From Bacteroidetes bacterium QS_3_64_15 (GTDB lineage: Bacteria; Bacteroidota; Rhodothermia; Rhodothermales; Salinibacteraceae), in the NCBI GenBank assembly GCA_003022565.1, contig PXTN01000098.1, positions 1-43,994 of the forward strand: a stretch of DNA of 43,994 bases, in the 5' to 3' direction. A program made the position numbers and the translations under genes. Below the pieces are notes generated by a model. That model was not told the DNA's origin, did not search any database, and saw only the letters and a list, made by a program, of their open reading frames with translations. Within the stretch, counting starts at the first letter, position 1, and every line of letters starts with the position of its first letter. Positions 24,385 through 32,910 of the stretch are shown piece after piece.

Positions 24385-25458
24385 CTAATTGGAATCCGAC
24401 GCCCCGTCGAGGAGGGTGTTCAGGTAGGACCGGTCCTCGGGAGAAAGCTCCTCGCCCGGTGCGTGGCGCGATTCGAACGCGATGTAGTCCGACGCCGCGT
24501 CGATCACGTCCTCGATGGTCTTCTCGAAGGTGGGACGTTTGACGTACGCCCCGGCGGCGTTGCGGTGACCCCCGCCCCCGAAGTGCCGCGCCCACTCGTC
24601 GACCCGAACGTCCGCCTCCGAGCGAAAGCTAATTTTGGACCCGTCGTCGGTTTCGGAGAAGAGCAGTGCGGTCTTGACTCCTTCGATCGAGAGGACGTCG
24701 TTGACAAATCCCTGCTTGTCGTCCCAGCTTGCGCCGGTATCTTCCACCATTCGCTGGGTGACCACGGAGTACCCGAGCTGTCCGTTGTAGCGGAGCCGGA
24801 TGCGGTTGAGCATCCGTCCGAGCAGGCGAAGTCCGGGCATGGACTTCTGATCATAGGTGGCTTCGTGGATGGGAGCCGGCTCAACCTCCCCGCGCTCCAG
24901 AATATCCGCGATGATCCGGTGAAGACCCGGAGTCACGCTGCTGTACCGAAAGGATCCGGTGTCGGTCATGATTGCCGTGTAGAGCGTGGTCGCAATCTCC
25001 TCGTCAATGAGATCAGGATCGATCTCCTCAATGATTTCATAGATCATTTCGCCGGTCGCAGCGGCTGTCTCGCGGACGAGCAGGACGTCGAACCATCGCT
25101 CCGGCTCCAGGTGGTGGTCGATGAGGACCGTGGTGGCGTCGGCATTCCGCACGAGGGATCCCACTTTGCCGATCCGCTCCTCATCGTTGGTGTCGAGGAC
25201 GAAGGCTACGTCCGCCTCGGCGAGGGCCTCATGCTGCGACACGGAATTGTCGAAGACTTCGACCCGATCCACGCCAGGCATCCAATCGAGGGTGTAATCC
25301 TGTTCATCGCTGTTAATCATCGCGACGCTCTTTCCCATTTTCTCCAGGAACTGCCCAAGGGCCAGTTGAGACCCGAGGGCATCCCCATCCGGCCCGAGAT
25401 GGGTCGTGACGAAGAACCGATCATTGTCCCGAATCAGCGCAAGTACGTCGTCGAGCAT
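24385..25458 (-). CDS. nrnA: DHH-family phosphoesterase, NrnA-like oligoribonuclease / pAp phosphatase
   Basis: 357 residues. The DHH domain has THLGPDGDALGSQLALGQFL (first metal motif), VLDTNDEERIG (second), IDHHLEP (DHH motif) and IMTDTGSFRYSSV (fourth); the DHHA1 domain ends with the RNA-binding GGGGHRNAAGAYV. NrnA enzymes degrade short RNA oligonucleotides and dephosphorylate pAp. All metal-binding Asp and His residues are present, so it should be active. The ATG at 25458 starts the domain without an N-terminal extension. It stands alone; the plus-strand OmpA-type gene is divergent from it. Confidence 0.9.
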   Translation of the reverse strand: MLDDVLALIRDNDRFFVTTHLGPDGDALGSQLALGQFLEKMGKSVAMINSDEQDYTLDWMPGVDRVEVFDNSVSQHEALAEADVAFVLDTNDEERIGKVGSLVRNADATTVLIDHHLEPERWFDVLLVRETAAATGEMIYEIIEEIDPDLIDEEIATTLYTAIMTDTGSFRYSSVTPGLHRIIADILERGEVEPAPIHEATYDQKSMPGLRLLGRMLNRIRLRYNGQLGYSVVTQRMVEDTGASWDDKQGFVNDVLSIEGVKTALLFSETDDGSKISFRSEADVRVDEWARHFGGGGHRNAAGAYVKRPTFEKTIEDVIDAASDYIAFESRHAPGEELSPEDRSYLNTLLDGASDSN

Positions 25459-26050
25459 GGGTCGTCTCCGGTACTCCCGTGGTCGATTTGGCGCGAGCAG
25501 CCTCCGCTAACGGAAGCCCTCCACAAAGGGTTCGGAGCACTTCCACGGCCGAGCTGCCTTCCGCCGCCGTCACCCCGGCGGTCTAGTAGAATTTTCGTCG
25601 AACACGACGTCGGAATCACTCGAAAGGCCGAATTTCCCGACGGCCTGCGAACTTCGACGGTTCTGAATTTGACAATGATAGGTTCCAATGGTAAACTCGT
25701 TTAGGCAACGTTGCCATCTGGCCATCCTCACACCCGGCGAACCTCACGAGGAACTTTGGTGCTCTGAAACGATGAAGACTTTTGTGACAGCGTGAAGGCT
25801 GCCAAGGCGAAATAACCACCGGGCTGATTAATGTACAATTACATTGTGTGAACATGGGAAAATTCAACCGCTAAAATGTTCGCACACTGGATTGATTCCG
25901 GGACTTCATCCACAGTTGGATCATCCTGTTCCGTCTTCCGTAGAGTTCTAGCTGGTTCACTAGGCGCGGTCGCGAATCGATCGTACGGGGACGGCCTCGT
26001 CCATGACTTGATGAATCTGGCTTCTCTTCTCACAAACACTGCACAGAGCT
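25459..26050. other. Divergent intergenic region with a small palindrome
   Basis: These 592 bases lie between nrnA (minus) and the OmpA/PKD gene (plus). The stretch 25600-25880 is clearly AT-richer than the genome and has no convincing gene. A palindrome AATGTA-CAAT-TACATT lies at 25830-25845 and could be an operator or a fold; it is 200 bp from the next start. Reading frames in this area are short and lack family features. Confidence 0.4.
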
Positions 26051-27628
26051 ATGAACAGAACCGTACCTTCATTTCTTCTCATCCTTCTCGTCGGATCTGC
26101 CCTCGCTGTGGGTCCGGTGCACGGCCAAACCGTCAACAATGGCCTGTACGGAAAGCTTGGGGCGGGCATCTCGAACTATACCGGTGATATTCCAATTCAG
26201 AATAGCGCGCATCCCTTCGACCTTCAGAACTTTGTAAGATTCTCCGAAGGGACTGCGAACGGGTTCCCTTTCATGCTCGACGGAGAATTGGGATACCAAT
26301 TCTCGCCGAAGTGGGGGCTGGCTTTGGGCTTCCAGGGCGGGAACTACCCGATGGTAGGATATTCCACCGGGACCGGTGATATTTCGGATTCCTGGCGTTA
26401 CACACCGCACCTGCTGGCTCGTTACACGTTCGGGACACCGGGTGAGTCGATCTCGTTCTACCTGGATGCGGGCGCCAACGCGACGTTTGGGGGGCAAGGT
26501 GACGCGAGTACTGGCTACGGCCCCTCCGTGGGCGGCGGCGTGGACATCCCAGTTAGCGATGGACTCTCTTTTTACATCGAATCTCGATTCAACGGCACCC
26601 TTCCGGACGATGCAGTCGACGGCACCGTGGGCTATGAAAATCGCTCCTCCGGCTTCAGCAATAAGACGAACGATCCGCAGGGAAGCTTTCTGAACGGGAT
26701 CGATTCCATCAATCAGCTCCTCGGCTTTGGCCTGAAATTCAGTCTCACCTCGCCGGTGCCTCCACGCGTGATCGCGCTTGACGGCCCAACCAGCGTGCAA
26801 GTTGGCGAATCGGTGACGTACGCGGCCACGGTTAACGAGGAGGATGCGGATCCCCCACTCTCCTATCAGTGGCGGTTCGGGGACGGAAACACCGGTTCGG
26901 GCCTGACGGCGTCTCACACGTACAATGAGCCTGGAACGTATACCGTCTCGTTTACTGCCAGCAACGACGTGGGGGAGGCGAGCGAGTCGCTTACGGTAGA
27001 GGTTGCGCCTCTCCCGCAGCCGGCCCAGATTACGTCGGTCAACGCCAGCCCGAATCCGGCCGATGCAGGCGAGACGGTTCGCTTCAGCAGCAATGTGCAG
27101 GGCGACAGTCCTGTCTCCCAAGAGTGGGACTTCGGCGACGGGTCCACCGCGATGGGCGAGTCTCCCACCCACACCTACGAGGAACCGGGAGAGTATACCG
27201 CGCGCCTCCAGGCCTCCAACGACGCTGGCGGAGACTCGCGCACGGTGACCGTTCAAGTGAACCGCGCGCTGTCGGAGATTTGCACGACGGTTAGCGAGCT
27301 CAACTCCGCATTCTTCGAGAACAACTCCAGCACGCTCACCGACGAGGCTCGAAGCAGCCTTCAGGAAAACACTGACGTGCTGTCGGAGTGCCCGAACCTG
27401 AGTGTTCGGATCGAAGCCTTCGCGGCCCCCAGCGAGCGCAATCCGCAGTCCCTGTCGGAAGACCGGGCGGAGGCCGTGGCGGACTTCTATGAAGGCAACG
27501 GTGTGCCCGAGGATCGGATTGAGGCCAGCGGCCAGGGACAGGTCGAAGGCGTCACGTCGAAGAAGGGCGGCACCCGTCAGTACCGCCGTGCCGACTCGAT
27601 TCCGGAACAGGAAGGCGGCGGCATGTAA
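26051..27628 (+). CDS. OmpA-family outer-membrane protein with two PKD domains
   Basis: 525 residues. A signal peptide (about 1-25, cleavage after VHGQ) precedes a barrel-like N-terminal domain (about 30-230; YGKLGAGISNYTGD, DGELGYQFSPKWGLALGF). Two PKD domains follow (about 240-315 and 325-400), each with the pattern WRFGDGNTG...SHTYNEPGTY and WDFGDGSTA...THTYEEPGEY. The C-terminal OmpA-like domain starts at NSAFFENNSSTLTDEARSSL and contains LSEDRAEAVADFY. In classical OmpA domains the peptidoglycan-binding loop is GHTDxxG; here the place reads IEAFAAPSERN, without the binding Asp. The likely role is envelope structure. It ends with a strong terminator. Confidence 0.88.
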   Translation: MNRTVPSFLLILLVGSALAVGPVHGQTVNNGLYGKLGAGISNYTGDIPIQNSAHPFDLQNFVRFSEGTANGFPFMLDGELGYQFSPKWGLALGFQGGNYPMVGYSTGTGDISDSWRYTPHLLARYTFGTPGESISFYLDAGANATFGGQGDASTGYGPSVGGGVDIPVSDGLSFYIESRFNGTLPDDAVDGTVGYENRSSGFSNKTNDPQGSFLNGIDSINQLLGFGLKFSLTSPVPPRVIALDGPTSVQVGESVTYAATVNEEDADPPLSYQWRFGDGNTGSGLTASHTYNEPGTYTVSFTASNDVGEASESLTVEVAPLPQPAQITSVNASPNPADAGETVRFSSNVQGDSPVSQEWDFGDGSTAMGESPTHTYEEPGEYTARLQASNDAGGDSRTVTVQVNRALSEICTTVSELNSAFFENNSSTLTDEARSSLQENTDVLSECPNLSVRIEAFAAPSERNPQSLSEDRAEAVADFYEGNGVPEDRIEASGQGQVEGVTSKKGGTRQYRRADSIPEQEGGGM

Positions 27629-27656
27629 GCCCTCACCCACACTCGATGATCTCTTG

Positions 27657-27699
27657 AGCGGGTCTGCTCCGTTGCTCTCGGGGCAGATCCGCTTTTTTT
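27657..27699 (+). terminator. Rho-independent terminator after the OmpA/PKD gene
   Basis: A left arm AGCGGGTCTGCTCC (27657-27670) pairs with GGGGCAGATCCGCT (27680-27693), with two G-T pairs and a 9-base loop, and is followed by a run of seven T (27693-27699). It is placed 29 bp after the stop at 27628. Confidence 0.85.
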
Positions 27700-27748
27700 G
27701 TGCCCCCAGGAGTGCCCCCGCGGCACGTTTGCGGGGCCTACCGGGCCC

Positions 27749-29116
27749 CTATTCCTCGATCCACACCGTCTTGACGTTCACGAACTCCCGAATCCCGTGG
27801 TGGGACAGCTCGCGGCCATAGCCACTGTCCTTAACGCCGCCGAACGGAAGGCGCGGATCGCTCTTCGTCATCTCATTGACGAACGCGCAGCCGACCTCGA
27901 GTTGGCGGGCCATCCGCTCTCCGTTCTCCACATCCTCGGTGAAAATACTGCTCCCAAGGCCAAACCGTGTGTCATTGGCTAGGGCGACCGCGTGCTCGGC
28001 ATCGTCCGCCGCCACGATCGACGCCACCGGGCCGAAGATCTCCTCCTCGAACGCCACCGTGCCGGGCTCTACCTGGGCAAGGACCGTCGGCGCGTAAAAA
28101 TACCCGTCCTGCTCAAGGGTATGTCCTCCGGTAAGGATCACGGCCCCCTCATCGACAGCCCGCTCGACCTGATCGTGCACTCCCTCGCGTAGGTCTTCTC
28201 GGGCCATCGGACCGATGTCTGTGCGGGACGCCGTCGGGTCTCCGATCGTGAGGGCTTCGACGTGTTCGACGAAGCGCTCCGTAAAGTCGTCGAGCACAGG
28301 GCGTTCGACGATGAATCGCTTCGCGGCAATACAGCTCTGCCCATTGTTCTGCATGCGCGCCGTGCACCCGACCGACGCAGCCTTCTCGAGGTCCGCGTCG
28401 GCACAGACGATGAAGGGATCGGAGCCGCCGAGTTCCAGCACCGTCGGCTTCACGTGGGCGCCCGCCCGACGGGCGACCGCCTTCCCAGCCCCGACGCTTC
28501 CCGTGAGGGTGGCGCCACGGACGCGGGGATCCTCGATTACATTTCCGACTGTCTCGTCGTCGACCTGGAGCACCTGCAGCTCGTGATCAGCGAAACCGGC
28601 TTCCCGAAACACCTCTGCGATGGCCTGCGCACACCCCGTGACGCTGGAAGCGTGCTTCAGCAACACAGAATTTCCGGCCATCAGGGCCGGCGCGCCAAAA
28701 CGGAAAAGCTGCCAAAACGGAAAATTCCAGGGCATCACGGCCAGGATTGGCCCCAGCGGCTCGTAGGCCACGTAGCTCTTCGTCGCGTCGGTGTCGACGG
28801 GCTCATCGGCGAGAAAATCTGCCCCGTGATCAGCGTAGTACCGGCACACCCACGCGCACTTCTCGGCTTCGGCCCGAGCCTGTGCAACGGGCTTGCCCAT
28901 CTCTCTGGTCATGAGCTTGCCGTGCGCCTGGGCATTCTTCTCGAGAAGATCGGCGGCCCGCCGCAGACGCTCGGCCCGCTCGGCGGGAGACCGGTCCCGG
29001 TTTACCGCAAAGCCAGAGGCGGCCCGGTCAAGTCGTTTCTCCACCTCGTCGGACGCGTGCAGCGAGTACTGTTCGATCTGTTCTCCGGTGGCGGGATTCG
29101 TGGAGGTAAGGGGCAT
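27749..29116 (-). CDS. sad: Succinate-semialdehyde dehydrogenase-like aldehyde dehydrogenase (Sad/YneI type)
   Basis: 455 residues of the aldehyde dehydrogenase superfamily. Conserved features: LAVMPWNFPFWQLFRFGAPA (cofactor and oxyanion Asn region), TGSVGAGKAVARRAG, VLELGGSDPFIVCADADLEK (catalytic Glu), NNGQSCIAAKRFIVE (nucleophile C262) and EEEIFGPVASIVAA. Length and the pattern INPATGEQ...TREMGKPVAQARAE...EPLG are very close to E. coli Sad (YneI), which oxidises succinate semialdehyde with NAD+. A longer frame would begin at 29299, but the domain starts at MPLTSTNPATGEQ (29116). It is divergent from rnc with a gap of about 195 bp that should contain both promoters. The real substrate is inferred. 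Confidence 0.86.
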   Translation of the reverse strand: MPLTSTNPATGEQIEQYSLHASDEVEKRLDRAASGFAVNRDRSPAERAERLRRAADLLEKNAQAHGKLMTREMGKPVAQARAEAEKCAWVCRYYADHGADFLADEPVDTDATKSYVAYEPLGPILAVMPWNFPFWQLFRFGAPALMAGNSVLLKHASSVTGCAQAIAEVFREAGFADHELQVLQVDDETVGNVIEDPRVRGATLTGSVGAGKAVARRAGAHVKPTVLELGGSDPFIVCADADLEKAASVGCTARMQNNGQSCIAAKRFIVERPVLDDFTERFVEHVEALTIGDPTASRTDIGPMAREDLREGVHDQVERAVDEGAVILTGGHTLEQDGYFYAPTVLAQVEPGTVAFEEEIFGPVASIVAADDAEHAVALANDTRFGLGSSIFTEDVENGERMARQLEVGCAFVNEMTKSDPRLPFGGVKDSGYGRELSHHGIREFVNVKTVWIEE

Positions 29117-29311
29117 GGGGAAAGGTCGGGATTGGGATCTGTAGCGACGGCAATCTTTTGCACGACCGCTCCCGATGGGTGATCCCCTCCCGCGATCGAG
29201 TAGAGCACCCGCTGCCCCCCGCGAGGTCTTTGTCGAGTCCTTAGATCCCGCAGGCCCGGTCTGCGTTAATGGAATTGAAGCCCCCAATTCCCTGGCCAAT
29301 TTTCGTTACGA

Positions 29312-30046
29312 ATGAGCGAGCCTTCCCTCCCCCCCGACGCCCAGGTGTCCCGAACCACGGTGGAGCAGCTTGTGGATCGCCCTGTGGACGACCTCTCCCT
29401 CTACCGACGCGCGCTCACGCACCGCTCTCTCCTCCGGATCTATCCGACCCACACCTTCCAATCGAACGAACGCCTTGAGTTTTTGGGGGATGCGCTCCTC
29501 GACCTCCTCATTGGGGAAGTTCTGTACGACCGCTTTCCGGACAAAGCCGAAGGAGCCCTTACCCGGCTCCGGGCGCGGCTCGTGAGCGAGCGCCCGCTGG
29601 CGGCCTATGCCCGCCGCATGGACCTGGGGGCGCATCTCCTCATGAGCGACAACGCTGCCCGCGGGCACGGGCGCGACAATCCGAGCATCCTCGCCGATGC
29701 CTTTGAGGCCCTCGTCGGCGCCGTGTACCTCGACCGGGGGTACGAGGCAGCCCGGCAGTTCATCCAGGACCACGTGCTCGACCCGTTCGACCTGGTGGAA
29801 ATGGCGACTCAGGACGAAAACTACAAGAGCCAGCTGCTCGAACGCATGCAGGCCCGGAGCCGCCCCCAGCCCACCTACCACGTCGTGCAGGAGGACGGCC
29901 CGAGCCACGACAAGACCTTTACGGTGGAGGTGCGGGTGGGAGACACCGCTTACGAGCAGGGCACCGCTGGCAGCAAGCAGGAGGCCGAACAGCAGGCCGC
30001 CCGCCAGACGCTGGAGCAGATCGCGACGGAGGAGTCGGCGACGTAG
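29312..30046 (+). CDS. rnc: Ribonuclease III
   Basis: 244 residues: an RNase III catalytic domain with the signature NERLEFLGDALLDLLIGEVL (52-71; E56 and D60) and the second metal Asp/Glu in ILADAFEALVGAVYLDRGY. A dsRNA-binding domain follows (about 170-240, PTYHVVQEDGPSHDKTFTVE, with the C-terminal helix motif AAGSKQEAEQQAARQTL). It cuts double-stranded RNA, including rRNA precursors. The start ATG at 29312 leaves a short polar N-terminus. It is divergent from the aldehyde dehydrogenase and followed after 91 bp by the inositol-monophosphatase-family gene. Confidence 0.96.
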   Translation: MSEPSLPPDAQVSRTTVEQLVDRPVDDLSLYRRALTHRSLLRIYPTHTFQSNERLEFLGDALLDLLIGEVLYDRFPDKAEGALTRLRARLVSERPLAAYARRMDLGAHLLMSDNAARGHGRDNPSILADAFEALVGAVYLDRGYEAARQFIQDHVLDPFDLVEMATQDENYKSQLLERMQARSRPQPTYHVVQEDGPSHDKTFTVEVRVGDTAYEQGTAGSKQEAEQQAARQTLEQIATEESAT

Positions 30047-30137
30047 GTTTTCTTTCACGCGGCGTTACGCTCGTCAGTACAAATCTTCGGCCATACCACA
30101 CTTCGAATCCTGCAAACCCCGCACATCCCTTCCGCCC

Positions 30138-30965
30138 ATGCCGTCCCTCTCTTCGGAACTCGATCTCGCCCTCCGCCTCGCCCAGACCGCGGAAGACGAG
30201 ATCCTGCCCCGCTTCCGCACCGTCAGCGTCACGCGTAAGTCGGACGGCACTGAGGTGACGGAGGCCGACCGCGAGGCGGAACGGGTCATGCGGAAGCGGC
30301 TCGCGGAGGAACGCCCCGGGCACGCCGTGCTCGGCGAGGAGTTTGGCCGTGGGGGGCCCGACGATGCCCGCTACCGCTGGGTGCTCGATCCCGTGGACGG
30401 CACGGCGGGCTTCACGATTGGAGTCCCCCTCTTCGGCACGCTGGTGGCCCTCCTGGAGGACGGCGAGCCGGTCGTGGGGGTGATCCATTTTCCGGCCATC
30501 GAGGAGACGGTGTACGCAGCACGGGGAGACGGCTGCTGGTTCCGAACGGCGGAGAGCGAGGTCTCGGTCTTGGTCGATCCCGTCGAGGCCCTCGACGCGG
30601 CCACCGTGACTACGACGGCCCTCCACAGCTCCGATGTCGCGGCCACGGACGACCAGACGCCGTACCGCCTCACCGCCCTCGTCCGGCAGGCCGACAAGTT
30701 CCGCTTTGTGACCGACTGTCTCCAGCACGCCCTCGTGGCGCGGGGCCGCACCCACGCGGCCGTCGACACCCTCATGCACCCCTGGGACGTGGCGGCCCTG
30801 GTTCCCTGTGTGCGGGAGGCCGGCGGCGTGGCCCAACCCCTCGACCCAAACGCCGACGACGTGGTGTTCGGCGGCAGCCTCATTACGGCCGGGAGCGAAT
30901 CGCTGCTCCACAAGGTGCGCACGCTTTTGCAGCCGACCGACGACGAGCCGACTCACTCCGCCTGA
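30138..30965 (+). CDS. hisN: Inositol-monophosphatase-family enzyme, HisN-like histidinol phosphatase
   Basis: 275 residues. Metal-binding motifs of the family: GEEFG (E67), WVLDPVDGTAGFTIG (D84, D87) and HPWDVAALVPCV (second Asp). The spacing and the short loop after DPVDGT resemble the HisN group, which dephosphorylates histidinol phosphate, but inositol-1-phosphatases and CysQ-like enzymes share these motifs, so the substrate is inferred. hisI is also in this window, but not beside it. The ATG at 30138 (MPSLSSELDLAL) starts the domain; the frame runs further upstream inside rnc and is rejected. It ends 13 bp inside the convergent Uma2 gene. Confidence 0.78.
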   Translation: MPSLSSELDLALRLAQTAEDEILPRFRTVSVTRKSDGTEVTEADREAERVMRKRLAEERPGHAVLGEEFGRGGPDDARYRWVLDPVDGTAGFTIGVPLFGTLVALLEDGEPVVGVIHFPAIEETVYAARGDGCWFRTAESEVSVLVDPVEALDAATVTTTALHSSDVAATDDQTPYRLTALVRQADKFRFVTDCLQHALVARGRTHAAVDTLMHPWDVAALVPCVREAGGVAQPLDPNADDVVFGGSLITAGSESLLHKVRTLLQPTDDEPTHSA

Positions 30966-31441
30966 GTGGGAAAGCTCGGGACGAGTGCGGAGTGGTCAAG
31001 GGCACCGTCCGCATCGTAAAACTGCATCGTCCCGTCCACATCGCACGTCCATACTTCCTCCGCCCCCTCTCCGAGATAAAGCTGGCGCTTCTCAACGATT
31101 TCTGCCTCCGTGTTTCCCTCCGACAGCACCTCGACGACCACCTCCGGCATCACCGGACTCGCCTCGGCCCCCTCCGGCATGTCAGCAAGACGCTCGTCCG
31201 AAATCCAGATCACGTCGGGGACCTTCACCCCCTTTCCCGTTTCCACGGCAAACTCGACGGCTGTTACTCCCGAGTCGAGGGACTGATTGAGCAGGCGTAC
31301 GAGGCGACTTTGTTGGAGGCCGTGCTGCGGCTTGTGTGGGCTCAAGACAATCTGTCCGTGTTCATTCGTTTCGACCTTGTAGGGCAGCTCCCGGAGCCGG
31401 GGATCCTCCAGGACGCGGTGCCATGACGTGGTGGTTTCCAT
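30953..31441 (-). CDS. Uma2-family endonuclease-like protein
   Basis: 162 residues. The pattern VKVPDVIWISDERL (metal Asp) and PEVVVEVLSEGNTEAEIVEK (Glu-x-x-Ser motif), followed by YLGEGAEEVWTCDVDGTMQF, is that of Uma2/DUF820, a PD-(D/E)xK fold of unknown biological role, common in cyanobacteria and many other free-living bacteria. Both catalytic acids are present. It overlaps the convergent hisN-like gene by 13 bp. The start ATG at 31441 gives METTTSWHRVLEDPRLRELP. Function beyond nuclease fold is unknown. Confidence 0.78.
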   Translation of the reverse strand: METTTSWHRVLEDPRLRELPYKVETNEHGQIVLSPHKPQHGLQQSRLVRLLNQSLDSGVTAVEFAVETGKGVKVPDVIWISDERLADMPEGAEASPVMPEVVVEVLSEGNTEAEIVEKRQLYLGEGAEEVWTCDVDGTMQFYDADGALDHSALVPSFPTQAE

Positions 31442-31563
31442 GACGAATCAGGGCCGCGTTGGAACGGCACGGCGTTGGTGTTCGGATGCAGTGCTTCTTT
31501 CTTTGTCTGTGAATAATGACGCCCGATCGCTGTCGTTGATCCACCCCCCCGTCTGTGCAGCCA

Positions 31564-32484
31564 ATGATGAACCGCCTCGAACCGCTCGACCTCCATTTCC
31601 AGGACCGCCCCCGGACCATCGCGGCCTATCTCCTTCCCCACGCCGACGGCGCGGCCCTCTTTGAGACGGGTCCCGGCTCCACCTTTCCCAAACTGCAGGC
31701 CCAGCTTGCCGATCGCGGCCTCACTCCCGCCGACATTTCGGAGGTGCTGCTGACCCACATCCACCTGGATCACGCGGGGGCCGCGGGGCACCTGGCCCAG
31801 CACGGCGCCACCATCTATGCTCATCGCGTCGGCATCTCGCACCTGTCCGATCCGGCCAATTTGCTCGCGAGCGCCAAGCGCATCTACGGCGACGACATGG
31901 ACCGGCTCTGGGGCGACATGCATCCCGTCCCGGAGGACCAGCTCGTCGCGCTCGACGACGAAGATACCGTTGCCCTGGGCGACCAAGAGGCCCTCGCGCT
32001 CGACACGCCGGGCCACGCCTCACACCACATGAGCTACGTCATCGGCGACGTGTGTTTCTCGGGCGACGTGGGCGGCGTGCGCCTCCCGGGCGAAGAATAC
32101 GTGGAGCTGCCGCTGGCACCGCCCGAAGTCCGACTCGGCCACTGGCGCGAGAGTCTCGCTCGCCTCCGCGCGGCAATCGACCGCCACGATGCGTCACACC
32201 TCGCCCCCACCCACTTCGGCATCTATGACGACGTGTCGGCCCACCTCGACCGCCTGGAAGGCGTCATCGACGCCGCGGAGGCGTGGACCGCCGACACCCT
32301 CCCTGACTTCGCCGAGGACGAGGAGGCCCTGCGCGAGGCCGTCACGGAGTGGATGCACACCCTCGCGGCGGCCAACGGGGTGGACGAGGAGACTTGGGAA
32401 AGCTACGAGCTGGCCAATCCGAGCTGGATGGCGGCGCTGGGCCTGCGGCGGTACTGGAAAAAGCACAAGGCCTCGACGTCGTGA
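31564..32484 (+). CDS. MBL-fold metallohydrolase
   Basis: 306 residues with the metallo-beta-lactamase motif THIHLDHAG (H65, H67, D69, H70), the second-metal patch LDTPGHASHHMSYV (His) and CFSGDVGG (bridging Asp), and APTHFGIYDD (C-terminal His). The domain is followed by a helical C-terminus (about 225-306; LDRLEGVIDAAEAW). The two-metal site is complete, so hydrolase activity is likely, for a lactone, thioester or phosphodiester. Substrate unknown. A GTG at 31555 and ATGs at 31564 and 31567 could all serve as start. It precedes yhbY convergently. Confidence 0.82.
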   Translation: MMNRLEPLDLHFQDRPRTIAAYLLPHADGAALFETGPGSTFPKLQAQLADRGLTPADISEVLLTHIHLDHAGAAGHLAQHGATIYAHRVGISHLSDPANLLASAKRIYGDDMDRLWGDMHPVPEDQLVALDDEDTVALGDQEALALDTPGHASHHMSYVIGDVCFSGDVGGVRLPGEEYVELPLAPPEVRLGHWRESLARLRAAIDRHDASHLAPTHFGIYDDVSAHLDRLEGVIDAAEAWTADTLPDFAEDEEALREAVTEWMHTLAAANGVDEETWESYELANPSWMAALGLRRYWKKHKASTS

Positions 32485-32508
32485 CCCCGGTGGGGCAGTC
32501 ACCCGGCG

Positions 32509-32826
32509 TCATTCGCCGCCGGGATCGGGCAGTGTGATCTCGGGATCGTCCGGGTGCGGACGGTAGAGCAGCGCCGTTCCGCCGATCGTGCGGACCACCT
32601 GTGCGTCGTCGATGCCGTCCGCTACCGCCTCGGCCACGGCCCGCACGGCCCGCGGGGCGTTATCGAGCACGCGGATGGTGACGAGCTCGCGGGTGTTGAA
32701 GGCCTCCGCGATGGCCTGCTGCACAGCGTCGGTCAGGCCCTCCTTGCCGATGTGGATGAGCGGATCCTGGTCGTGGGCGAGACTGCGGAGATGTGCGCGC
32801 TGGCGGGCGGTGAGCCGGTCGGACAT
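32509..32826 (-). CDS. yhbY: YhbY-type CRM-domain RNA-binding protein
   Basis: 105 residues, almost entirely a CRM domain: LTARQRAHLRSLAHDQDPLI, HIGKEGLTDAVQQAIAEAFN, ELVTIRVLDNA and the closing GGTALLYRPHPD. The GxxG-like loop is replaced by GKEG, as usual in YhbY. It binds pre-50S ribosome RNA in known bacteria. The ATG at 32826 starts the domain; an in-frame ATG 39 bp upstream adds a short tail. The downstream gene on the plus strand is convergent. The DUF89-like gene lies 84 bp upstream on the same strand. Confidence 0.88.
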   Translation of the reverse strand: MSDRLTARQRAHLRSLAHDQDPLIHIGKEGLTDAVQQAIAEAFNTRELVTIRVLDNAPRAVRAVAEAVADGIDDAQVVRTIGGTALLYRPHPDDPEITLPDPGGE

Positions 32827-32910
32827 GGATGCGCGGAAAAGCACAGTCGTGGAAGCAGTCGGCACGCGCCGTCCGCACGGGTGCGGCGCCGCGGCGTTCC
32901 TGACCCAGCG

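Noticed and set aside
25669-25697. TTGACA and TAAACT with 17-bp spacing (sigma70-like promoter)
   Set aside because: No gene starts close downstream (next start at 26051), and promoter consensus in this phylum is usually different. A chance match in an AT-rich region is likely.
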